Part shown: positions 1 through 7,216 of the stretch, piece by piece | Layout of the letters: the number at the start of each line of letters is the position of its first letter | Position numbering within the stretch: the stretch's first letter is position 1 | Assembly (NCBI GenBank): GCA_945876185.1 | Contig: CAMCMZ010000006.1 | Coordinates: forward strand, 27,217 to 91,216 | Direction: 5' to 3' | Length of the DNA: 64,000 nt | From: Candidatus Kuenenia stuttgartensis | Lineage (GTDB): Bacteria > Planctomycetota > UBA11346 | Notes under the pieces: model-generated | Told to the model about the DNA's origin: nothing | What the model saw: only the letters and a program-made list of their open reading frames with translations | Database searches by the model: none | Program-made: the position numbers and the translations under genes

Positions 1-159
1 GGTCCGCTGGGGCCTGCTGCCTGTTTGGGCCTGCTGGGCTCCTGCCGGCTCCCGGCGTGATCGCGGCAGCGTAGCAGTGCGACCGACAGGGCAAGGGAAC
101 TTGCAGGGTTTGCCGCGATTGACGGAGGGCGCTTCCGGGCCCATGGTTGCCTGCGACCG

Positions 160-696
160 ATGCTCAAATCAGCCCTCATCTGCGCCGCGATCATCCTCGT
201 CCTCATCGGCGGGATCTGGGCCATTGTCTATTCCCGCAGCGACCACAGCGGGGTGGCGGCCTTCAATGAACGGCTCTATTCGATCCAATACGATCTCGGC
301 CGGCCCTACCTGAAGGTCCGCGCCGTCCTGGACGAATATGCGCGGATGAAGCACATCGATCCGGTCACGCTCGACCAGCGCATCGACGCCATCGCATCGG
401 CGGTCACCACTGCCCGCACCCACCTGGGGGCGACTTCCGTACCCCCCTTTGCCGACTGCCGCGAGCTCCAGACCTGCATCCTCGCCTGGGTCGACCAGGC
501 CAGCATGTCGGTCGAGATCCTGCGCAAGGCCGCCGCCTTCATGCGCGAGCGCAATCCCGGCCGCGACAGCGATGTGCAGGATCTCGCCAAGCTGCTCACC
601 CCAATGGAGCGGGAAGACCGCCGCCTGACCCTGGCCTTGCAGGCGGCGCAGGCGGCGATGGCGAAACAGCACGGCTTGTCGATGCGGAAACCGTAG
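160..696 (+). CDS. Small membrane-anchored protein of unknown function
   Basis: A 178-residue protein that I do not recognise. Residues 3-24 form a strongly hydrophobic segment (ALICAAIILVLIGGIWAIVY), followed by a basic residue and a hydrophilic, largely helical remainder. This suggests a single N-terminal membrane anchor with a periplasmic or cytoplasmic helical domain. Two cysteines lie close together in the middle (DCRELQTC, about residues 103-108). It stands alone: the next gene is convergent, and a palindromic repeat lies between their 3' ends. Function cannot be inferred. Confidence 0.6.
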   Translation: MLKSALICAAIILVLIGGIWAIVYSRSDHSGVAAFNERLYSIQYDLGRPYLKVRAVLDEYARMKHIDPVTLDQRIDAIASAVTTARTHLGATSVPPFADCRELQTCILAWVDQASMSVEILRKAAAFMRERNPGRDSDVQDLAKLLTPMEREDRRLTLALQAAQAAMAKQHGLSMRKP

Positions 697-724
697 CCCG
701 TTCGGATCAGCCTTAAAATTCCAG

Positions 725-924
725 AAAAAATCGCAAGTGCGCCCCAGATGCAAGGCGGGAGGAAGGAGTGTGGCAGCGCCTCGTCAGGACAGGTGTGGCC
801 GCACGGTTACGTGGCCGCAGCCGAGCATCAGATGTCCAAACCATCTCTGGGGCGGTTCAAACCACCTGTCCTGACCATGACAGCTGACGACCAACGCCGC
901 AGCTGGGGTGCAATTGCGATTTTT
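725..924 (+). repeat. Dispersed palindromic repeat, long form, copy A
   Basis: About 200 bp that begins AAAAAATCGCAAGTGC and ends GCAATTGCGATTTTT, so the termini are imperfect inverted repeats with an A-tract on one side and a T-tract on the other. An internal inverted pair (GTCAGGACAGGTG and its exact complement CACCTGTCCTGAC) forms a second nested stem. Related copies lie at 41098-41199, 41231-41323 and 63625-63826. This copy fills the gap between two convergent genes, so it could act as a bidirectional terminator. No ORF in it resembles a protein. Confidence 0.85.
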
Positions 925-927
925 GGT

Positions 928-1956
928 TCAGTCCCGCACCAGCGCCACGCCCACCGCGTGACCGCCGAAGCCCAGGCTGAGTTTCCACAGCGACCGCACC
1001 GGCGCATGCAGGGCGATGGCCAGTTCGACCAGACCGCTCGCGCCCAGGCAGTGGCCGATCACCGGTTTCAGGTGCATCCAGGGGATGCCGCGCCAGGGCC
1101 CGGCCATCAAACCAGCGCGTTCATAGGCATCACCGACGGCGGTGCCGGTCGCATGGGTGCAGATCAGGTCCGGGCGCGGACAGGTGCGCCAGAGACCGGC
1201 GAGCAGGGCGCGCAGGGTGGCCGGGTCTTGGAATTCGGTGGCGTGGGACGCGTCGCCCAGCCGGACACCTGAGACCAGGCGCCAACCCGCGCCACCGGAT
1301 CCCTGTCGCAGCGCCACCGCCCCGGCACCATCGCCGGGTGCGAAACCGGTCGGTGCCGTGCCGACGAGGGCGAACGCCTGCGGCAGACGGTCGCCGCACA
1401 GCACGCCCAACGCGCGGAAACCAGCATCGACCAAGGGTGGGCGAAAAGCATCGATCGACAGAGCAAGGGCGCGCGAGGCCCGGCCGGCGGCCAGCGCATC
1501 AGCGCAGGCGAGCAGTCCATGCAACCCAGTAGCACAGGCAGCGGCGACCGGAAGGTCGACGAACCAGGGCACGTCCAGGTGGCTGGCGATGGCGGCGGTG
1601 TGCTGGCCTGGCCAAGAAGCGACGAAACCCTTGGCTGGACCGAGTATTCCAGCGGGATCGCCTTTACTGGTGCTGACCGACAGGGCGAGCTCGCCGCTGA
1701 TCTCAGCGATGCTGGACCAGGGCCGATGCGCCGCCTGCCAACCCAACTCCGCGATGGGATCCAGCCCCGCCGGCGCTGCCGGCAACCGGCCCATCCATCC
1801 CGCGACCGGATCGTGGCTGAGCGCATGAGCGTCGCCGCCCACCACCTGCCAGGCCTGAGCGGCGTCGCCCGCCGAGCAGCGGCAGTCCCAGCCGGCGAGA
1901 TGCAGGTCGTCGTAGACCGAAACCGGTGTGCTCACGCCCGCGATGCTGGCCAGCAC
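928..1956 (-). CDS. Beta-ketoacyl synthase family protein (KAS I/II-like)
   Basis: A thiolase-fold condensing enzyme of 342 residues, shorter than the roughly 410 of FabF. The full Cys-His-His triad is visible: Cys141 in AAACATGL, His268 in CTHATGTAVGD, and His302 in KPVIGHCLGASG, with Lys297 before it and a C-terminal GFGGHAVG motif. The family performs decarboxylative Claisen condensation of acyl groups on acyl carrier protein. No ACP, ketoreductase or dehydratase gene lies nearby, so its pathway (fatty acid, polyene or other) is open. The N-terminus (IAGVSTPVSVYDDL) fits the first strand of the fold, supporting this start, although an upstream alternative cannot be excluded. Confidence 0.85.
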   Translation of the reverse strand: MLASIAGVSTPVSVYDDLHLAGWDCRCSAGDAAQAWQVVGGDAHALSHDPVAGWMGRLPAAPAGLDPIAELGWQAAHRPWSSIAEISGELALSVSTSKGDPAGILGPAKGFVASWPGQHTAAIASHLDVPWFVDLPVAAACATGLHGLLACADALAAGRASRALALSIDAFRPPLVDAGFRALGVLCGDRLPQAFALVGTAPTGFAPGDGAGAVALRQGSGGAGWRLVSGVRLGDASHATEFQDPATLRALLAGLWRTCPRPDLICTHATGTAVGDAYERAGLMAGPWRGIPWMHLKPVIGHCLGASGLVELAIALHAPVRSLWKLSLGFGGHAVGVALVRD

Positions 1957-2017
1957 GCGGCTGGCTCAAGGCGACCGGGCGTCAGGACTCGACCGATACG
2001 CGCCACGCATCCGATTT

Positions 2018-2304
2018 CCTGGGAGCACGTCGCTCCGCGGCGCTTGTGGGCTTTCGCGTCGGTTCGTGCGCCGCGGAGCGGCGCCTGGGGATTGGCCATT
2101 TGCGTCGCCAAACCACAAAAACCTGCAAAAACGCTTGCGTCTGGGACCGCCGGTTTGCAACCGGCCGCTGACCGCGAGGCGAGCCGGCCAAGGCCGGCAA
2201 GATGATGAATTGCTGGTTAAGTATGGTCGGCCTTGGCCGGCTCGCCTGATCAGCCCGTACGAATGGCCAATCCCCAGAGCGCCGCGGAGCGGCGCGCTCC
2301 CAGG
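2018..2304. repeat. Nested inverted-repeat element filling an intergenic region
   Basis: The 349-base gap between two minus-strand genes holds three nested inverted pairs. The outer arms, 2018-2044 and 2278-2304, match at about 25 of 27 bases (CCTGGGAGC...CTCCGCGGCGCT). The middle arms, 2087-2099 and 2263-2275, are a perfect 13-bp pair (GGGGATTGGCCAT). The inner arms, 2177-2196 and 2228-2247, are a perfect 20-bp pair around a 31-base loop. No protein-coding signal is seen inside. It looks like a fold-back or composite REP element. The CCTGGGA-type arm recurs at 29774 and, reversed, near 60535. Confidence 0.8.
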
Positions 2305-2305
2305 C

Positions 2306-3187
2306 TCAGCCGCCAAATGGATCGAGGATGAATTCTGGTTTGGATAGACGCCCGCGCACCAGATGGGTAGCCAGGCCCTGCACCAGCGGGCGGAATATCG
2401 GGGAGAAGATGGTGCGGATCGCAGGGATCTCATTGAACACCCCGCCGGCGGGCTTGCTGCGCGCGGTGAGATGCAGACCGAGATCGAAGTCGACATGGCC
2501 GGACAGGTTGACGATCGCCGAGGGCGCATTGATGCGCGCCGCCAGCAGCACGATACGGCTGTTCTTCAACTCGAAGCGCATGGTCGCCTCGTCCTTGCCA
2601 TGGCTCTGGTTGGGATCGCCAAACAGCAGGTTGGTCAGGTACGGCAGCGGCAGCAGGCTGCCTTTGCGGATCTCAATATCGCCGCGACCGGTCAGCAGTT
2701 CCGGGTGGCCGGCGGGGAAGCTGAATTCGCTCCAGCCATTGAGCGTGCCGGCCACGCTGTCGCTGGTCCCGCCGTAATGCCGCACGAGGGTGGCGAGGTC
2801 GATGTCCTTCGCCTCGAACCAGCCAGAATAACCGAGCACGGACCAGGTGTCGCGATCGAAGTCGACCGCGAACCAGCCGGTGACCGTGCCGCCGTAGCCG
2901 GTCGCCTGCGCCTTGGTGAAAACCAGGGTCAGGCGCGGCTTGCCCTCGGCGGTGGGCGTTGCGGACTTCATCTCAGGCACCGCCACCACATCGCGAAAGG
3001 CGAGGCCGAGCGGCGGGAATTCCAGCGCGTTCGCATGCAGGATGCGACCGGTGATGAACGTGCTCAAACCGGTCGCGGCCGGTGCGACGGGCACGGCCGG
3101 CGATTCTGATACCGCTTCACCTGCAATGCCAACGCCCAGCAGGCACGCTGCCGCCAGCAACCAAACCCGGAGATGATCAGCGCTCAT
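2306..3187 (-). CDS. Secreted AsmA-like C-terminal domain protein
   Basis: A 293-residue protein with an N-terminal signal-like segment (VWLLAAACLLGVGIAG). The rest is beta-rich, with the AsmA/TamB-like pattern of filament strands: GTLNGWSEFSFPAGHPELLTG, an RGDIEIRKGSLLPLPYLTNLL stretch, then a VNLSGHVDFDLGLHLTARS block and a C-terminal PLVQGLATHLVRGRLSKPEF. Family members act in the periplasm and are linked to outer-membrane assembly or lipid transport. It is the last gene of a minus-strand operon, overlapping the upstream gene by an ATGA. The family assignment is by pattern only, and the precise role is not known. Confidence 0.65.
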   Translation of the reverse strand: MSADHLRVWLLAAACLLGVGIAGEAVSESPAVPVAPAATGLSTFITGRILHANALEFPPLGLAFRDVVAVPEMKSATPTAEGKPRLTLVFTKAQATGYGGTVTGWFAVDFDRDTWSVLGYSGWFEAKDIDLATLVRHYGGTSDSVAGTLNGWSEFSFPAGHPELLTGRGDIEIRKGSLLPLPYLTNLLFGDPNQSHGKDEATMRFELKNSRIVLLAARINAPSAIVNLSGHVDFDLGLHLTARSKPAGGVFNEIPAIRTIFSPIFRPLVQGLATHLVRGRLSKPEFILDPFGG

Positions 3188-3732
3188 GGACCGTCCAGCT
3201 TGCGTTCGGCCCGGTCGAGGCGATCCAGTTCGGCGCGCGCCGCCGCAATGACCTCCGCGTCGGGTCGGTTGACCTGCACCGTGCGCCAGGCCGCGCGGCC
3301 GGCTCCGGCGAGCAGATGCACCCCGACCCGCACGTCGCTGGCCAGGTTCGGATTGCAGACGGGCAGGAAATCCACAAGCAAGCTCGCGGCATCAGCAGAG
3401 CGCGCCAGCACCGCGACCGGCACCGCCAACGCAGCTGCCTCGGCCGCAGCGACATCGCCACCGGACTTGCGCACCGCTTGCACCTGGGCGTAACTCGCGG
3501 CGTCGCGCTCGGCCAGCACCTGGAAATCCGCCGCTGCGGCATCGAGTGCGGCGGCCAAGGCCTCGGCGCGGGCGGTGACCGCCGGCCACTTAGGCCCGGT
3601 GGTGTAGCGCGCGGCCATCGCCCCGGAGGCGGCGCCGAGTGCGGCGGTGATCGCCGCCGCCGCACCTCCGCCGGGCGCCGGCGTGCGTGCGGCCAGGTCA
3701 GCGACGAAACCGGCGATCGTGGTCACGCTCAA
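3184..3732 (-). CDS. Formiminotransferase-cyclodeaminase (FchA-type) family protein
   Basis: A 182-residue, alanine-rich, all-helical protein of the cyclodeaminase/cyclohydrolase family. The family hallmark TPAPGGGAAAAITAALGAA is present near the N-terminus, as is a downstream NPNLASDVRVGVHLLAGA segment typical of these enzymes. Known members convert 5-formimino-THF or 5,10-methenyl-THF in one-carbon metabolism. No formiminotransferase or histidine-degradation gene is nearby. It overlaps murA upstream and the AsmA-like gene downstream by ATGA junctions, so it is probably translationally coupled. Its link to cell-wall synthesis is unexplained. Confidence 0.8.
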   Translation of the reverse strand: MSVTTIAGFVADLAARTPAPGGGAAAAITAALGAASGAMAARYTTGPKWPAVTARAEALAAALDAAAADFQVLAERDAASYAQVQAVRKSGGDVAAAEAAALAVPVAVLARSADAASLLVDFLPVCNPNLASDVRVGVHLLAGAGRAAWRTVQVNRPDAEVIAAARAELDRLDRAERKLDGP

Positions 3733-5042
3733 CCCGCCCCGGCCGCCTGGGCTGGCTCGTCGCCCGTCGTGCCCGGTTCGCGCACGCGCTGGATGCGCGC
3801 GCCAAGGCGGCGCAGGCGTTCTTCAATGCGCTCATAACCGCGATCGATGTGGTAAACCCGGCTGATCCGGGTCTGGCCGTGCGCCGCCAGCGCCGCGACG
3901 ACCAGCGCCGCGCTCGCGCGCAGGTCGCTCGCCATAACCTCGGCCCCGGCCAGGGATTCGACACCGTGGACCACCGCCTGGCCGTTGGTGACGCTGATGT
4001 TCGCGCCCATGCGCTTGAGTTCCGCCGCCGCCATGAAGCGGTCGGGATAGATGCGTTCGGTGATCACGGATGTACCCGTCGCAACCGCCATCAGGGCCAT
4101 GATCTGCGACTGCACGTCGGTGGGAAAGGCCGGGAACGGCAGGGTGGTGACCTCGTACGCCTTTGGCCGTTCGACCGGCACCACCGTCATGTTCTGGCCC
4201 TTGCGCTTCACCTCGACGCCCATCTGGCGCAGCACGTCGATGACCGCGAGCAGGTGCTGGGCCCGCGCGCCCTTGACCGTGATCGGGGATCGGGTCAGCG
4301 CCCCGGCGATGAGAAACGTCGCCGCCTCGATGCGGTCGGGGATGACCGCCCAGTCGCAGCCTTTCAGCCGGCGCACGCCGTGGATGGTGATGCGCGGAGA
4401 ACCCGCGCCTTCGATGCGCGCGCCCATGGAATTGAGGCACTCTGCGAGATCGACGACTTCCGGTTCGCAGGCGGCGCACTCGATCACGGTGGTGCCACGC
4501 GCCAGCACCGCCGCGCACATCACGTTGTCGGTGGCCAGCACGGATGAACCGAAGCGGCCGCCAAGGTAGATCTCGGCCCCCTTCAGCCCGCCTTTCGGCG
4601 CTTTCGCGTGGACGTAGCCGTGCTCGATGCGGATCTCGGCCCCCAGCGCCTGAAGACCGCGCAAATGAAGGTCGATCGGCCGTTCGCCGATGACGCAGCC
4701 GCCGGGCAGCGACACCACCGCCTCGCCGCGCGCCGCCACCAATGGCCCCAGCACGCACACTCCGGCGCGCATTTGCTTCACTAATTCGTACGGCGCGGTG
4801 CTGTTGTAGTCGTCGCGCACCCGGGTGGTGATCGCATCGCGCACCCACTGGCTCTCGACCCCAAGCGTGTTGAGGATTTTCACCTGGGTCTGCACGTCGC
4901 GCAGCCGCGGCACGTTGCGGAAGACGCAGGCGTCGGACGTCATCACGCTGACGGCAAGGATCGGCAGCGAAGCGTTCTTCGACCCCGACACCGCAATGCT
5001 GCCGGAAAGGGGATGCCCGCCGTCGATGACGAATTGGTCCAT
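3729..5042 (-). CDS. murA: UDP-N-acetylglucosamine 1-carboxyvinyltransferase MurA
   Basis: The first committed enzyme of peptidoglycan synthesis, transferring enolpyruvate from PEP to UDP-GlcNAc in the cytoplasm. At 437 residues it is near the usual length (about 420). It shows SGSKNASLP (Lys22/Asn23), the active-site cysteine loop SLPGGCVIGERPIDLH (Cys116, so fosfomycin-sensitive type), and a C-terminal RGYERIEERLRRLGARI. The final 15 or so residues form an Ala/Gly/Pro-rich extension. It leads a three-gene minus-strand operon and is divergent from the AraC-type gene across an AT-rich spacer. Confidence 0.97.
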   Translation of the reverse strand: MDQFVIDGGHPLSGSIAVSGSKNASLPILAVSVMTSDACVFRNVPRLRDVQTQVKILNTLGVESQWVRDAITTRVRDDYNSTAPYELVKQMRAGVCVLGPLVAARGEAVVSLPGGCVIGERPIDLHLRGLQALGAEIRIEHGYVHAKAPKGGLKGAEIYLGGRFGSSVLATDNVMCAAVLARGTTVIECAACEPEVVDLAECLNSMGARIEGAGSPRITIHGVRRLKGCDWAVIPDRIEAATFLIAGALTRSPITVKGARAQHLLAVIDVLRQMGVEVKRKGQNMTVVPVERPKAYEVTTLPFPAFPTDVQSQIMALMAVATGTSVITERIYPDRFMAAAELKRMGANISVTNGQAVVHGVESLAGAEVMASDLRASAALVVAALAAHGQTRISRVYHIDRGYERIEERLRRLGARIQRVREPGTTGDEPAQAAGAG

Positions 5043-5170
5043 GGTCGGCAGGCTATGACGGCAGGATGCCGGGGCCAGACGATCGCCGGGGCGACGAGCG
5101 CGTAGCCGGTTTTTGATTCATCTGTGTAACCCACGATCGAATAATTCACGAGATATTATCGAGATGTTTT
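5043..5170. promoter_or_regulatory. AT-rich divergent intergenic region (murA / AraC-type gene)
   Basis: Bases 5110-5200 are conspicuously AT-rich in an otherwise GC-rich window (for example TTTTTGATTCATCTG and ATAATTCACGAGATATTATC). The region separates the divergent starts of murA and the AraC-type regulator, so promoters for both probably lie here. I could not identify a convincing -35/-10 pair with correct spacing. Confidence 0.4.
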
Positions 5171-6163
5171 TTGAAAATTCACAATCAACTGTTTAATCGG
5201 TTCGCTTCAGCCATGAGACTCCCTCGCCCACCGATATGGTTCAATGAACGCTGGTTCATGTGCGGCTTGTTGCCGTGGTGGATTGAAGGGGTCGGATCTG
5301 ATGAACGGTTGCCGACCACCCCGTGGTGGATCCGGTGCGAAATCGACCAGCCGGTGGTAGCAGGGGGCGGGGGCGGGGGGGGGAGTGGAAGACAACCTTC
5401 CGGTCGGGCGATCCTGGGGCATGCAGGAAACAGGCCTGAGGTCCGGAATCCCCTCCCGCTGCGCGCGGTGTCCTTTGGCTTCTCGGTGGCAGCTCCGACC
5501 GCGACCAGCAATCCCCTGACCGATCTTTGCTTGCCGCTGAGTGTCGAACTCACCCCGATCATCGGCGTGCTGCCTGGGCCGGCCGACCTGGATGGACTGC
5601 GGGCGGGCCTGAAGGCCGGCGATCCGATCACTCAACTCGCCGTGCGGCAGATCATCGAACGCCTGGTGCTGGTGACCGTGGGCCAGGGTGAGGTCAGCGG
5701 CCGCATCCGTCGGCGCTCGGTCGTTCCCGCCTGGTTGGACGAGTCCCTGGCCATCCTGCGCCAGGCCGATCCCGCCCGCCTGCCTTCGGCGGCGTTCCTG
5801 GCCAACCGGGCGGGACTCAACCGGGATTACTTCACCGAGTGCTTTGCCCGCATCACCGGACGGACCTTCGCCGAATTCGTGCGCCAGCTGCGCATCGACG
5901 CTGCTCAGCGCCTGATCGGCGAACGCCCCGACCTGTCGCTGCAGCAGGTTGCCGAACGCTGCGGCTTCACCGAGGCGGCGCATTTCACCCGCGAATTCAA
6001 ACGTACCACCGGGATCACCCCATCGCGCTGGCGCGAACAACCCACAGCTTCCGGCAGCTGCACTCCCAGCGATGGTCATCCGGTGCTGACCGATACCGCT
6101 GCGATCCGGGACGCGCCCGTCGCCGCGATCGCTGCGGATTCGCTGCTATCTTCTTCAACCTGA
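5171..6163 (+). CDS. AraC/XylS-family transcriptional regulator
   Basis: A 330-residue protein. Residues 188-288 form the double helix-turn-helix DNA-binding domain: the first HTH is around LPSAAFLANRAGLNRDYFTE and the second is LSLQQVAERCGFTEAAHFTREFKRTTGITPSRWR, the AraC signature. The N-terminal 100 residues contain a hydrophobic, tryptophan-rich stretch and a seven-glycine run (65-71) encoded by a G5-C-G5-C-G9 tract. The N-terminal domain resembles no effector domain I recognise. Later Met codons at 5213 or 5258 could be the true start, but both keep the G-tract inside the gene. It could regulate the unknown gene and secretion locus downstream, which is inference from position. Confidence 0.85.
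   Translation: MKIHNQLFNRFASAMRLPRPPIWFNERWFMCGLLPWWIEGVGSDERLPTTPWWIRCEIDQPVVAGGGGGGGSGRQPSGRAILGHAGNRPEVRNPLPLRAVSFGFSVAAPTATSNPLTDLCLPLSVELTPIIGVLPGPADLDGLRAGLKAGDPITQLAVRQIIERLVLVTVGQGEVSGRIRRRSVVPAWLDESLAILRQADPARLPSAAFLANRAGLNRDYFTECFARITGRTFAEFVRQLRIDAAQRLIGERPDLSLQQVAERCGFTEAAHFTREFKRTTGITPSRWREQPTASGSCTPSDGHPVLTDTAAIRDAPVAAIAADSLLSSST
5363..5383 (+). repeat. Interrupted poly-G tract (G5 C G5 C G9) inside the AraC-type gene
   Basis: A 21-base run of G broken by two C residues, with an uninterrupted G9 at 5375-5383. It lies in frame and encodes seven glycines. Homopolymers of this length slip readily during replication, so a gain or loss of one G would truncate the regulator before its DNA-binding domain. 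It is also a site where a sequencing error could occur. Confidence 0.8.
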
Positions 6164-6219
6164 ACCATTCCCCCCACCGCATCCCGCACCGCCCTGCATA
6201 ACCGCAGCAGAAAGCCACC

Positions 6220-7119
6220 ATGCTACCAGCTCTTGCCCCCCGTCCCCTACCCCTGCGCATCGTCAACGATGTCGCTTTGGTCCTGCGCAATCTCGATCAG
6301 ATGCTGACGGCGGTCGAAACGCCCGACGGCCGGGTCGTCCAACGTCCGGTAACGATCCGCCTGGGCGCTGAGGCCCGCCTGGCCCTGGCCAAAAACCTGG
6401 TGGTCTTCGGTGCGGCCTTCGACCGCATGGTGGCCCGCGAGGCCGAACTTGCCCGCAGCCTGGGAGGTTCGGTGGCCGATGGAGTGGTGCGTCTGCCCAA
6501 CGAAAAGCTGGCTGCGTTCAGCTGGGCCCGGGCCGGCATCCAGGATGTCGACGAGACCCTGGCCTGGCATGAGATGTCCTACAAGGATTTCTCGTTCACA
6601 GAGCACCTGTTGCCGCTCACCGCGATGGTCTACCTGCTGAACCTGGTCGAGCCTGGCAGCCTGGCCCGCCGGTTCAGCAACGGCACCAAACCGTGGACCG
6701 CCACCCGGCAACAGGCCATCGAACGCCTGGCGGCGCTGCTTGATCTCGAAGGCCGCAAGGCCTATCTCGACCAGCCTGCGGTGGACGGCCAGCCGGCCCG
6801 CCGGCAGGAGGTCCGTATCCCCTTCATCTTCGCGCCCGAACTGCGCGAGATCCTCGCTTTCAACGCTTTCCAGTGCTATCTGGTCGGGGTCGAACCACCG
6901 CGGAAATACCGTCAGCTGGTGGTCGAACAGGGCGCCAGCGACCCCGCCAACCTGACCCCGGAACAGAAACAGGAGGTCGATGCCGGCATGCTGGCCTGGC
7001 TCGGCCAGACCATCGAAGTCCAGACCATTCCTTTCGCCAGCTCGCAACTGGTCGGTAGCGGGAATCAGATCCCCTTGCCGAACCTGGCCCTGCTGGCTCC
7101 GCTCCTGGTTGGTGACTGA
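6220..7119 (+). CDS. Conserved-looking protein of unknown function
   Basis: A 299-residue soluble protein with no signal peptide or membrane segment, which I do not recognise. It is rich in Leu, Ala and Arg and looks mostly helical. Stretches such as WHEMSYKDFSFTEHLLPLTAMVYLLNLV and IPFIFAPELREILAFNAFQCYLVGVEPPRKYRQLVVEQ suggest a folded domain. It lies between the AraC-type regulator and the tolC-like gene on the same strand. The 97 bases before tolC carry several imperfect copies of a CCGTAAxCCGTG-like motif. Codon use matches its neighbours. Confidence 0.65.
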   Translation: MLPALAPRPLPLRIVNDVALVLRNLDQMLTAVETPDGRVVQRPVTIRLGAEARLALAKNLVVFGAAFDRMVAREAELARSLGGSVADGVVRLPNEKLAAFSWARAGIQDVDETLAWHEMSYKDFSFTEHLLPLTAMVYLLNLVEPGSLARRFSNGTKPWTATRQQAIERLAALLDLEGRKAYLDQPAVDGQPARRQEVRIPFIFAPELREILAFNAFQCYLVGVEPPRKYRQLVVEQGASDPANLTPEQKQEVDAGMLAWLGQTIEVQTIPFASSQLVGSGNQIPLPNLALLAPLLVGD

Positions 7120-7216
7120 ACGGAGCGGATCACGCCGTCACCTGAACCCGGTTTGAGCCGGTGCCTGTTATCCGTGCCCGTAATCCGTGAACGCAACCCG
7201 TAAACGAAACCTGTAG

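Noticed and set aside
1..159. A short minus-strand frame at the left edge starting near 143
   Set aside because: No recognisable motif or ribosome site is present, and the composition looks non-coding. The region is too short to judge at the window edge.
7120..7216. Imperfect CCGTAAxCCGTG-like direct repeats before the tolC-like gene
   Set aside because: The repeats are short and degenerate. They may be a regulator site, but the evidence is too weak to list as a feature.
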